A DNA stretch of 64,000 nucleotides from Chromera velia (taxonomy: Eukaryota; Sar; Chromeraceae): assembly GCA_018398765.1 (NCBI GenBank), contig JAHBMJ010005121.1, positions 1 through 64,000 of the forward strand. The letters are read 5' to 3'. Numbering within the stretch: position 1 is the stretch's first letter; each line of letters begins with the position of its first letter. Positions 11,470 through 22,078 of this stretch are shown piece by piece. The position numbers were made by a program, and so were the translations under genes. The notes under the pieces are model-generated. The model was not told where the DNA came from and did no database searches. It saw only the letters and a list, made by a program, of their open reading frames with translations.

Positions 11470-12460
11470 TACCCCCAAGAAGCCTTCCTATGACCCTATG
11501 GTCTGTCAATCAAACTCCGGGCTTTGGTACTGCCAGCTGAAGGTGCCAGGGCTTTGACGATAGAAAGCTCATTCTTTCTAGTATGCAATATCGTCAAGGC
11601 TCTGGTGACAGAAAGCTAATTCTTTCTAGTATGGAATATACCTCCAGTCCATTGTAGCTTAAAAATCTTATAACATAATTTAATCTAGTCGAAGCTTCAG
11701 AACTTCAAATTCTTTTGGGGTTCAAAGTACTTCTCAATGTACTCTGTGAATTCCACCCCCAACGTCTTTAGAAAGAACTCTAAAACTGACTCCACAAGCT
11801 TTAGGGCCGCATCTTCAAGGAAGTCCGACACAGCGATTCGCAAACGAGCGTCAAAAGGCAGGCTGAACATTTTAGAAAAAGAAAAGTACACAGACAGTGT
11901 CATGGTTAGATTGAATTCGCCAGCCTAAGGGTAGGTGCTGACCATAGCGGACCGACATACAGTAACAAGCCAGAAGACCGAGACGTTTTTCAGACAGCTT
12001 TTGCACCTTTGTGCATGCATGCATTAATACGTACAACTACAAAAGCCATATGCATGTGGGCTTTGGGGCGGCACGTACGGCCGGGCTTTGGTAGGCCCGC
12101 GCCTTCGGCACGGTCGGGCTTTGGCATGGCCGCGCCTTCGGCGTGGTCGGGCTTTGGTAGGCCCGCGCCTTTGGCGCGGTCGGGCTTTGGCATGGCCGCG
12201 CCTTCAGCGCGGTCAGGCTTTGGTAGGCCCGCGCCTTCGGCGCGGTCGGGCTTTGACAGGCCCGCGCCTTCAGCGCGGTCAGGCTTTGGTAGGCCCGCGC
12301 CTTCGGCGCGGTCAGGCTTTGGTAGGCCCGCGCCTTCGGCGCGGTCAGGCTTTGACAGGCCCGCGCCTTCGATGCGGTCAGGCTTTGGCAGCCGGGCGCC
12401 TTTGGCGCCCAGGCTTTGACGGCCGCTCCGGATCAACCATAGGAAGCCTTCTTGGGGGTA
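11470..12460 (-). mobile_element. 991-bp deletion derivative transposon with 23-bp TIRs
   Basis: Both ends begin TACCCCCAAGAAGCC and match exactly for 23 bp as inverted repeats. Flanks are ATGTCTGC (11462-11469) and GTATCTGC (12461-12468); the empty site GTATCTGC lies at 9203-9210. On the minus strand its 3' part equals the inverted copy of 775-851 joined directly to 2821-3010, lacking the ~1.97 kb (852-2820) that holds the long frame of the left element. The junction is at about 11690. It keeps a short minus-strand frame (11903-11697) sharing GVEFTE-IEKYFEPQK with the frame at 779. It is therefore a non-autonomous internal-deletion copy, with an added 33-bp repeat array near its 5' end. Confidence 0.75.
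12088..12420. repeat. 33-bp GC-rich tandem array, ~10 copies
   Basis: The unit is close to GGCTTTGGTAGGCCCGCGCC followed by TTCGGCGCGGTCG; units differ by a few substitutions (CATGG for TAGGC, GACAGG for GGTAGG). Because 33 is divisible by three, frames on both strands stay open (for example GRPAPSARSGF repeated), which is a by-product rather than evidence of coding. The array sits just inside the right end of the deletion-derivative transposon. Confidence 0.85.
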
Positions 12461-13226
12461 GTATCTGCTTGTATGTGCGCGCACTTCACTCTGAGAGTGT
12501 CTATGGCGGTTTGTCTTTGTGAATGCCCCTCCGTCTTTATTAGTCTACATGAGAGTATGTGTTTGTGTTCTAGGTATGTGTCTGTCTGTCTCTTTTTCTT
12601 TCCACCTACTATCGTCTGCTCTCTTTCTTATCTGTCTGCCTGTCTGCCGCTGCCTGCCTATCTACCATCACCCCTGATACTAGTCCAGGAAAGGGGACCT
12701 TGCGTATCCCTTCCAAGCGGACCCTCGGCCACCGCCGCCGCCTTATTTGAACCTGCGTGACGGTAGTTGATCGGCCGGCCGCCACTACCGCCATGTCGGG
12801 GGACGTCCCCCCCGTCCCCCACCTTTAATTTGCCTACCACCACCACGAAGTTTGGGGACGTCACAAATAGGGTGGCAGGGGCGATCGCACGCTATAGCTC
12901 TTTTCTTCCTCTTGCATGAGAATGCCGGGGTCTCTTCCCTTTCTTCGCTTTTCGTGACTGACTTTCCGGGGCCAAAGTTGGAATCCTCAGGCCAGCGGAA
13001 AGAAGAACACACTTGAAGTCTCAGGTTGAAGATCCTCACGTACGACGTACGTTTCGCGTTCCATCGCAGTGTCGTCAAAGGAAGGAAGAGACATTCGACC
13101 GCAAACAGACCTGGGCTGTCCCGCTTTATGCTCTTCGGCATCTCGCAGTAGGGTAAGGAGAAGGAACGGAGACTGCCGTCTCACTCACGGTGTCCTGCCT
13201 CGGTGTTATCTCGGACTTTCGGAAAT

Positions 13227-13817
13227 ATGAGCGGGTTTCGCTTGTTTGGCGGGTTCCTTTGCGTCTTCCTGCCTGTTGCGGTTGGATTTCGACCCATTCA
13301 ATCATCCGCCCGTGGTTTGGGAGTTCGGAGGTCTCTCGCCGTGGAGAGGGATGTGAGGAGTCGGGTGGGCATGGGGGAGACGGGAGTTGAGTATGAAGAC
13401 ACGGATCTTCTTATCCCAGCAGACGAGAAGGAGTTCTCTGGACAGCAGAAGGATTTGTTAGAGAAAGTTCGTTCAATGAAGCGAGAGGAAATGGAGAAAG
13501 TTGGCGAAGGACCGACGAGACTGCAGGTGATTCTGGGTTTCTTCCTTGCCATCGCAGTTCCCTTCTACCTGAAGGATGTGATTCCGGACCTTTTGGGGGT
13601 CACCACACAGCAAGTGGAGGTCTTTCTCGGCAGTTTTGTCACACTGGCACTGTCCCTCTGGTGGACCTACACATACGTAAACAGGGTCGTCTCGAAAGAC
13701 ACGACTTTCGACAAACAGATGAAGATGTACGAGTTGGACTCCATGGAAGCCCGGCTAAGTGAAATGTCACAAGAGGACTTCGAGATTATCGAACAGTACG
13801 CGAAGGGAAGGAAGTGA
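13227..13817 (+). CDS. DUF3007-like plastid membrane protein
   Basis: Single-exon, 196 residues from the first ATG (13227). Residues ~5-21 form a hydrophobic signal peptide (FLCVFLPVAVGF) with Phe at the expected cleavage point, followed by an Arg/Ser-rich, acid-poor stretch: the bipartite leader of proteins imported into complex plastids. Two membrane segments follow (about residues 100-122 and 132-155). After the second comes NRVVSKDTTFDKQMKMYELD, then EARLSEMSQEDFEII, which resembles the conserved tail of cyanobacterial and plant DUF3007 proteins (membrane pair, then T-x-x-x-Q-x-x-x-Y-E and a 'leucine-E-E-(M/L)-(S/T)-P/Q-E' helix). DUF3007 has no settled biochemical role; thylakoid location is inferred. 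The family call is from memory of the pattern. Confidence 0.7.
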   Translation: MSGFRLFGGFLCVFLPVAVGFRPIQSSARGLGVRRSLAVERDVRSRVGMGETGVEYEDTDLLIPADEKEFSGQQKDLLEKVRSMKREEMEKVGEGPTRLQVILGFFLAIAVPFYLKDVIPDLLGVTTQQVEVFLGSFVTLALSLWWTYTYVNRVVSKDTTFDKQMKMYELDSMEARLSEMSQEDFEIIEQYAKGRK

Positions 13818-14370
13818 GGAGGTTCTGTAAACCTATTGTGCAATAACTAGATGTGTGGATGTGATTCAATGACGCGATCGATGCAAGATCTGTCCAGTGT
13901 CGAGGTGAAAGGTATGAGCGAAGACGGTGTTGGGTTGTGTAATCACTATGACACCGACCGTAGTGGCAGCAAGTGGCCGATGTACTGAAGCAAAATGATG
14001 TAAAGCAATTTCAATGTTTGCTTTTCTCGCCTGTTCTCACTTAATTTTTGCTTTCCAATTCAGGGAGACCCCTCAGGATCTCGAGATCCCCAGCTTCTGC
14101 GGCTGCGCGGTCCCTATAAGTCCGTCCCGTGTGCGAACGTTCTTTACACTATGTTTTACAGCTCATTGCTGAAGTGCACGTGTGTCGCTGTGTGTTGCTT
14201 CACACTTGTTATATATGCATTCCTGAGTGACTCCTGACTGGTCGGACCTCTCTGCTCCCTTCTTTTAATTACAAAAAAATATAAAAAGGTTTTGTTCCGT
14301 TTCTTTCAATAATTAATTTCTTTATCATATACTGTAGGTCATATATAAACTGTCTGGATGTGTTTCCTTG

Positions 14371-14402
<32 letters not shown>

Positions 14403-14426
14403 GAGGGTTAAATTGTACCTTGTGTT
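13818..14426. other. Intergenic, no gene seen
   Basis: Sequence downstream of the DUF3007-like gene, turning AT-rich after 14260. It contains a (GAT)n microsatellite at about 14373-14402. No exon or RNA gene is supportable. Confidence 0.6.
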
Positions 14427-14434
14427 TCACTTCA

Positions 14435-15498
14435 CTAGGCCTGGATTCTAGATATATATATTTCTATATATATATTTTCTAAACTAGAATATAATATATA
14501 GATATATAAAAAAATATATTACCTTATCTATATCTACTACCTAGCATACTACCCATCATAAATTGGTTTAATGACTTAAGTTGACAAGCCAGTTTATATA
14601 TATATTTGAATTTTGAAATTAAAATATAATATCTAGTATAATATATATCACCATCATCATCATTCACCATGACACCATCGCTATCGGCCCATAAATGAGC
14701 GTCTAACGTTCGGCTGGTTCGATATGCAGCTAGACACACTGCTAGGGAAGTCCTCTCCCACGAAGAAAGATAACACAGGCAAGAACGGCTTTCCCATGAT
14801 GGTCACTCACTGAATTCCCACGGCAAGGCAGAGTGGTCTTACATCCTCACATAGATTCTGAACGCGTGGCCTTGTCCTCTTTCTACCGAAATCTAGCTCA
14901 ATCAGAAGAAAGAAGAGCCAGAGAATCTTCATTCTGATAGGCTAGGTTAGGTTGCGCCCTTTCACTTTCATATCTTGCCCCAAAGCTCCTTCTAGCCTGC
15001 CTGTTTTGAGGCAGACGGTGGTAGAATGACGGCTGGAGACGGCTGAAGAGACGGGCAAAAACGGTAGCCTGCCACTCTGCTAAGCCTAGCTTGGCTTTCT
15101 CCCCATTCTGCGAACTACTTCCCAAAAAGGGAGAAAACCTTATCTGTCTGACCCGGCCCGTTACCAGTGTTTCATACTCAGCATACGTGCGCGCCAACTG
15201 CTTCAAAAATTCAAGTTGTGCTGTCCAACTGCAAATCGGTGAGAAACCCTTAAAAACTGGCGTCTGTTCCCCGGGCAGGTTTGCGGAACTACCAAAAACT
15301 ACTTCCCGTCTCCTTCTCCATCTTTCTCTATCTTCCTCCTCAAATGCAAGCGCTCTTTTCCTTCTGGGCCAAGTTCTGGCTAAAAGGTTTCAGAACGGCA
15401 TCATGTAGAAGTGAGACTTGCTTCCCCATTGAACGACGGATACCAATTGTCGAGCTAAACTGGTGTAATATATATATTTATATAGAATCCAGGCCTAG
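14435..15498. mobile_element. 1.06-kb TIR element with perfect 8-bp target duplication
   Basis: The left end CTAGGCCTGGATTCTA and the right end TAGAATCCAGGCCTAG are exact inverted repeats over 16 bp, with further partial matching in the adjoining AT-rich bases. Immediately outside, TCACTTCA occurs at 14427-14434 and again at 15499-15506, identical. An 8-bp duplication fits hAT-like or several other cut-and-paste superfamilies. The interior has AT-rich ends and a GC-richer core (about 14690-15420) with no transposase-like frame, so this is a non-autonomous (MITE-like) element. A 102-residue frame inside (15206-14898) has no recognisable feature. Confidence 0.8.
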
Positions 15499-15506
15499 TC
15501 ACTTCA

Positions 15507-16900
15507 TTGTTTGTCTTGTTTCCACAATTAATTCTTCCTATCTTTAGCTTTGTCTTTTAAATAAGCTTGAAATAGTATGGCATAACATTAATTGATCTTC
15601 TGGCTTTTACCCTAGGTTTTGTTTGTGGTCAACTGCTCTAGCCACTGCTATCCACAGTCCACTGCCGGAGGTCGGCTTACACCGTTTGGGATTGGCTCTA
15701 ATTGGCTCAACCTATAGAAAAGAAACATTCTACAAAAAAAAATAAAAAAATATGTCTAATTGCATGTAAAAAAATATTTTTTAAAAAATTGAAAACTGAT
15801 AAAAAAATGATAGAACTAGTGATAGAAAACAAAAGTTACTTTACAAGTAGCCCTACAAAAGTGATATAACAAAAGTATACCTAACTTGCAATACACTGCC
15901 AATACCTTACAAGTCTAGTTGCAAGTTTGAGTAATTTAGCTAAATAATTTAGCCTTTTTTCTTTTTATGCCTAGTTTCATGCAGCCTATTATATCTAGAT
16001 TTATCTGACCTCCCTGAACCTAACTACCACTTGAAAGTTTAAGCCGCATTTTTGGATAAGCTTAAAAGTCCGCGCTGCAGGCGCGGATCATTTACGGTCT
16101 CTTGAAAGCCAAAGCCGCATATCTGGACGGTGTCTTCACCGTCTACGCTGCAGGCGTAGACCGTGACGGTCTCTTGAAAAACGATGCCGCAGGTAGAGAT
16201 CATCTTAATTAGATTTTTTGAAGTGGTACTTAGGTTCACTGGCAGGGACGTTATTTATCTAGTAAGTATTTTGAAGTTATTCAGCTTAGTAATTCCTGCC
16301 TCTAAGCCCTATACTACTGGTCTCCTAGCTGGTCCCCTAGTGGTCCCTGTAGGGCCTCCGGCTAATATTTTTAAAACCACTGGCATTTTAAACTAGATTT
16401 TAAACCTTAAACAACATACATAGATCGATGCAATATTATGTCAATATAAAGCATGCAATCATTAACAATGTTAACAGCAAAAGCCTAGGCAAAAGCGATG
16501 CAATCTGAAGTCATACAGTGGCGAACCCCATATATGTGATATATAGCGCGAATCTAGATAGCATGTCACACGGGTTATAATCGAGTCTTTATTTCTCGAA
16601 CCTCATCTTTCTTTCTTTCTTTTCCTACCTCTTCCCTTTCCTCCAATTCTTTCATTCATATCGCGCGTGAAATCGCCGTGAATGCAGTTCTATATGCAGT
16701 TTGGCTCTTCCTTCCTGCATGCTGAAACAACTAGTGCCTTGGACGCTCAAAGGTAGACAGGCAGACAAACTCTGTCAGAAAATGAGCTGATCCATTGGTC
16801 ATGTGACTTTGCGCTTAAGTCTGTGCTTCTTCGCTTCATTGTATCGATCCGTCCTTGCAACCTCAAGTCCCCTCCCTCCCGTGTCTCGGGCATTCAGGAA
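15507..16900. other. AT-rich intergenic with structured repeat
   Basis: No gene is supportable. 15720-16020 is strongly AT-rich with A- and T-runs. A ~70-bp repeat with palindromes occupies 16031-16195 (listed separately). 16200-16900 is unremarkable. Confidence 0.5.
16031..16195. repeat. ~70-bp repeat units with two PstI-centred palindromes
   Basis: Three partial units start with TTGAAAG-like sequence near 16031, 16101 and 16174, each followed by a GCCGCA motif. Units one and two contain palindromes: TCCGCGC-TGCAG-GCGCGGA (16069-16087) and GTCTACGC-TGCAG-GCGTAGAC (16141-16161). The stems differ in sequence yet both pair perfectly around the same TGCAG centre. Confidence 0.7.
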
Positions 16901-19900
16901 CTCTTGTCTGTCATGCATCTACTCATGAATAATTATTAATGCATTGTTCCACGCATCTATGCATCCACAGCCATAGGAACACGCAGACTGTCTGATCGAG
17001 TGCGCATGCACCCCACACGTACGTACGTACGCACACATGCATGTATTCATATATTAATATGCAGCTACATCCTCCCCTCCTTCCTTCCTTCATCAGGCCA
17101 ATGGCATGCTTCAAAAAGGCACCTCAAGCACAGCCGCAAGGGGCCGACGAAAATTCAGAGTCAATGGCGAGATTGTCTCATGCGAGCATACCCATCCCCC
17201 CCCCTCCATCCCCTCAAGCACCCCAAGTTTGCATTTCATTCTCAATGCATCACCAGCAGACACCTAGGGACCTCCATTGACAAGTGGACCTCTCCACCAG
17301 CTCCGACAACTACGCCTACCTACCTACCATCCATCCATCCATCTACCCACCCACATTGCCGACGGATCCCGCGACTTTCCGCAGAGATCCAGAAGGAAGG
17401 AAGTGGTGTGCCCCAAACGGCCCGAGAGAGAACCGAAGAGACACTTTTAATTTAAGGAAGAAGAAGAAGAAGAGTGCAAGCAGACGGGCAACTCTAAAAG
17501 CAAGTGAAGGAGAAAAGAAACTTCTGTTCTGACACACTGACAGATACACACGCACGTGCAACACAGAGACTTCCGCGAGTTGTCGCTCGCCTTTAAATAG
17601 AGAAGCAACGAAGAAAGGAAAAACGAACGGACGAACGGAGGCGAAGAAGAGAGACACAAACACATAGAAAGAAAGAATACGAAAGGAAACCGGACTGATA
17701 TCGCCTCCTTGCTGCAAGCGCTCTAAGACCTTTCCCGCCTCTAGGTGAATTCTTTTTTTCCTCCCCGCTTTTCAAACTTTTTCTTTCTCTGCTTTTCTTG
17801 ATAAAACCTTTCAAGTTGATAGCTCTGAAACAAAAAGAGCAACAGCCCGCCCTTCCCTTTTCTGTATGCGTGTCTTGTCTTCTCTGTGTCGCTGGGTTTC
17901 TCTCTTCTCTGAAGCATCTCCTGCCCCTGCCAGTTCATTCATTTTTCGTCCGGCCAAAATTTTCTTAAGGCATGAAATAGGCAGCCAGGAACTCTACCTT
18001 GAAGTCGGACTCTTTTGGGACCTCAAACGAGGAGCTGAGAAGAGAAAAGAAAAGGAAACTCGACCTTCCTCCCCTTGGGTATCGGCCGCTTTGTTCCCAG
18101 TCACCCAGTGCAGTTAGGCAGCTTTATTTAATTCGTTCGAGTTGCGCGTCTCTCGTTGTAAGTATCGAGAGACTCTTCTGAGACGCTCAAAGAAAGTCCA
18201 ATGCGACTGACTCCCTCTGGACGTCGCACGGCCACTTGAAAGAAAGTTCAGAGAACGGCGGTACGGCCTCTTTTCTTCATGTTGCTTCATCCCCTTCCAG
18301 TTGTTTCCCAATTCCTCTCCCGGCTATATGCGGCTCGTCCCTTCTTTTCTCATTCATCTTTTTTCTTTCTTTCTATTCGCGATGCTGGAGTCCGATGAAC
18401 GATGCGAGGCCAAAGCCGTTGAAAAAGCAGGGTGGAATATCCGTATGATCTTATTTTCGTTTTGGGGGTTCTGCTTCTGTACAGTGTGAGTGCAAATTCC
18501 TCACTTGCTTACTTAGTTGTGCGAGAAGAGACCAGAAGTTGTTTTGCTTGCTTGCTTCCCCCCCCACGCTGCCTCTTCCTTCCTTCACAGAACCATCGGC
18601 TCATACGGACTGAATGGAGACAGGCAACTGACGCACGCAAGCCCCGTTCCACTTGCTCTGCAGCAAAGCGCGCGACACAAATAAATAATTTGCAGATGAA
18701 TAAATACGAAGTCGAGTCAAAGAAAGGCGAGGGAGGCATGCCCCCTCACTCGAAGGCCTCCAATGATAAACAAACTCACATGCAGACAAAGAAAGAAAGA
18801 GGCACACAGACAGACAGACAGACAGACAGAGAGACAGACAGACAGACAGACTTGCATGGAAGAATAAGACCGAGACAAATCGATCGACCGGGGTACAAAG
18901 CTTTTTCTCTCTTTCTCCCTTTCTGTGTTGTCCTTCCTTTGTGCAGAAATGTAAAAGAAGGACCAGTGTTATCGTTTTGTCCGTTTTCTTTCCTTTCTTG
19001 ATTCCCTTGCCACTCTTCAGTGTCTGCTTGCACTTGTACATGAGCAATATTTCTTCCATCTCCCCTCTTTTTCTGTGCGCGCTGTCTCTGTCTGCGTTCA
19101 TTGGTCTTGTCGAAGGACAAATTGAAATGACCAAACAAACCATGGGAGAGGAGAGGGGTGGAAGCTGCGAAAAAGTACCTCCATTCAATTATTTACACAC
19201 CCATTCATTCATTCATTCATTCATTCATTTACTCAGGCAGTCTCCTTCCTGTCCACGAATCGTACTGCGGAGCAACGTCAGAGAGGGTGGAGAAGTAGCA
19301 TCAAAGAAAGGGAGGGTGGAAGGGGGGTGGGGAAGGGAGGAAGCGAAAGCACAAGAAACGGTCATTCTTGGGAGCAAAAAGGGGAGCAGAGACTACCTAA
19401 AGACCCCCCCATACCATCTGTCCCCCCGTGCAGCTATGTTCTATCACAAAGAGGAGAAGGGAAGTGAAGAGGAACAGAAAGAGACAAATCGACATACCAA
19501 GCAGAGACGACTGATGCGTGAGAGAGAGGAGAAATTTGTCGGGTGATGTACAGGCAAGCCAGCGTGTAGGTGGGTGGGATGGCATTCGGGTCAAACAAGA
19601 TTCGTTTTTTCTGTACGTTGCCTTTCCTCTGTCTCTTCATCTCTTTTTTTCTATTTCACGCGATGCGATGCCATTCTGAAAGACGCCGCATGCATTTACG
19701 CATGCATGCTCCAAAAATAGAAAGAAGGGATGATTTGAAAGAAGATAGAAGGAGGCAAAGAAAGAAAGAAAAGAAGAGAAGAGACGGCGTGTCTGGAGGC
19801 GGTGGGGTCATTCGTGTAATTTTTCAGTTCGGTCTTCTCTCTATGTGGTTCCAAGCTGCACGTCGGACATTCGTTCGGCATTGGGGCGGGAAACCACTCC

Positions 19901-22078
19901 TCTGGACATAAATCCTAATCCTTATCCTAATCTGCCTGTCTGTGTTTCTGTTCGTATTTCTGCAATGCGGTAAAGAGGCTTAGGGGGGAAGAGTCAGAAG
20001 ACGAAGAAGAATAAGTGCAAAGATTAGATGACAAAGACAGGGAAGTGAAGCGCGCAGGGACAACGGTAGTCTGTGTTTGGAGTTTCGTCCCACTTTCTCT
20101 TTTTGTGCGCTTTTCATTGCTCTCGGCTTTTGCGTGCCTTTCTGATTGAGATGAGCAGGTTGGGCAGATCCAGACAGCGCAAGCGTGAGTGCCCACAGCA
20201 CGTACACTGCGCTGCTTTCCCTTCTGATTGATTCTTTCTTCGCTTCGTCTTGTGCCGCATTCATCAACGTGTACTGCCTCATTCCTTCACTTCCATCTTC
20301 CCTGTCCAGCCGGACCTTGCCCTCCTCACTCACTGACTGACTCACTGACCACGCGACGGCACCCAACCGAGGCAAAGACTCAGCTTTCTTCAGTCAAAAA
20401 CCGCAGGGCAGAAAGAAAGAAAGAAAGAAAGAAAGAAAAGAAAGAAAAGAAAGAAAAGAAAGAAAAGAAAGAAAGAAAGAAAGAAAGAAAGAAAAGAAAG
20501 AAAGAAAGAAAGAAAGAAAAGAAAGAGAGAACAGCGATGAAGTGAGGCTTTGAGGCCAAAAAGAAAGCAATCTTTCGCTTTCAGTCTCGCAGCAAATCCT
20601 TAACAACAAAACAGAAGGAAGAGGGGGGAGTACCGGATTGATGAGCAGCAGCATCAATCAAACTTTCTTTGCAGCAGTCCTCAAAAGAAGGAAGGAAGGA
20701 AATAGACGAAAACAAAGAAGACATCGTCACTTTGCTTGCTTGTTTTCTGCATGTACTCCGGTTTCCCCTTTAAAAGAAGGAGGAGGGGAAAGAGCAAAGA
20801 AAGATCTTGCAGACACGCACTCGGTTTTTTGATGTCTTCCACCCAGGTAAGCAGAGAGAGGAGGCCTGCCATCACACGTGTCAAAAGAGAAAGAAAGAAA
20901 GAAAGAAAGAAAGAGGAGAAGGCTTGACGTGGTGACCAGACGCAGCAAGCTAGATGACGGCACATCCAAAAGCAGACGCTAAGGAGAAGGGGGGGGGAGC
21001 GGACGTACGAACATTTCTTCTACCGACCGTTCGTTTGAGTCCAAGGAACAAAGTTGGGGAGGGGCGAAGGGAGCCAGGGATGGATGCAGCAAGAAAGAGA
21101 GCGAAACAGGATGCGGCCTGACTGACATAAAATGGAAATTTACACACTGCGAAGCATCCTGCAACGCAAGCCAAGTCAAGTCAGACATTCGCCCCCAGCG
21201 CCTCTACCCAACCACCCCTTGTCCCCCCGAGACAACGAACGAACTCATTGGACAAGGAAAGAGAAGAGGTCACAGAGACACCAAAAGCCAAAACGTAGGA
21301 GGAGGAAAAGGGAGAGAGATAGGGGTGAACGAAAGGAAGAATGACACATGTCGCATGCCTTTGCATTGCATGAACCAACGCCCTGACCCACTCTCATAAG
21401 ATGAGAGTACACCTCTTCTTCTCGCGCCCCCCCATGCGGAATCCACCAGGCCGCGACAGCCGTTTGTCTGTCTGTCTGTCTGTCTCTCAGGTCGATGGAA
21501 TAAAAGAGGAACGTCAGAAAGGAACGAAAGCAAGAGACAAAGGAAGAACGTTTGCTCATCTCCATTTAAAAAGTGAATTGGCAGCACCACCAGGAGAGAG
21601 GGAGACAGACAGACAGAGAAAGGAACAGGAAGACCAACCGAAAGTCACAACCCCAAAGGATCCGTACACACAAAGGGACATGCATAAGCGGAGAAAGACC
21701 AGGATGAGAGTAGAGAGACAAATCACACGCAAAAGGGCGACACACAACGCATGGCGAGAAAGGAACGAAACACAGAAAGGCAGGACAGGAGCGAAGAAGC
21801 TTTCATCCCAGATCTCCGCCCCTCTTCGTTGCTTTTCGTCCTTTTCTTTCCTTCCTTTCCCCCTTCGTTCTTCCTTTATTTCTTTCTTCTACCACTGATA
21901 AAGCAACGAAAGAGAAGCGGCCACGCTGGCCTGCTCTTTGCCTGTCGCACGAGTGCCTCAAGATGAGCACACGCAAAGAGAAAGACCAAAGGAAAAGCCC
22001 CCAAACAAGCGAACACCCACATACACGGTCTTCCAACCTTCGCATTCATTCACCTGCGACGTTCTGCACGCCTCTCCG
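16901..22078. other. Long gene-poor stretch rich in simple repeats
   Basis: I found no exon that I can support on either strand in this 5.2 kb. Many overlapping frames are open, but all are dominated by repeats: (CCAT)n near 17330, (CAGA)n near 18808-18850, (TTCA)n near 19203-19230, (GAAA)n from 20409 to 20528 and AAAG tracts near 20890. It ends at the stop codon of the CCCH-finger gene (22079), so part of it may be that gene's 3' untranslated region. Confidence 0.45.
20409..20528. repeat. (GAAAG/GAAA)n purine tract
   Basis: About 120 bp composed almost only of GAAAG and GAAA units on the plus strand. Confidence 0.95.

Larger units (their letters stand above)
9737..12883. repeat. Duplicated unit, copy 2, split by two transposons
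   Basis: Segment A' (9737-10457) and the start of B' (10458-10513) continue without interruption, then resume at 11415-11469 and 12461-12883. The two gaps are exactly the two DNA elements described separately. Similarity to copy 1 ends at about 12883, beyond the GGGGCGAT motif. The order and orientation equal copy 1, so this is a direct duplication older than the insertions. Confidence 0.75.

Noticed and set aside
12009-12419. Repeat protein (GRPAPSARSGF)n
   Set aside because: Open in several frames only because the DNA repeat is 33 bp, a multiple of three; it lies inside a transposon.
12785-13141. 118-codon minus-strand frame upstream of the DUF3007-like gene
   Set aside because: It straddles the end of the duplicated unit and unique sequence, with no domain; probably chance.
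14898-15206. 102-codon frame inside the 1.06-kb TIR element
   Set aside because: No transposase feature, and it is short relative to the GC-richer core that it occupies.
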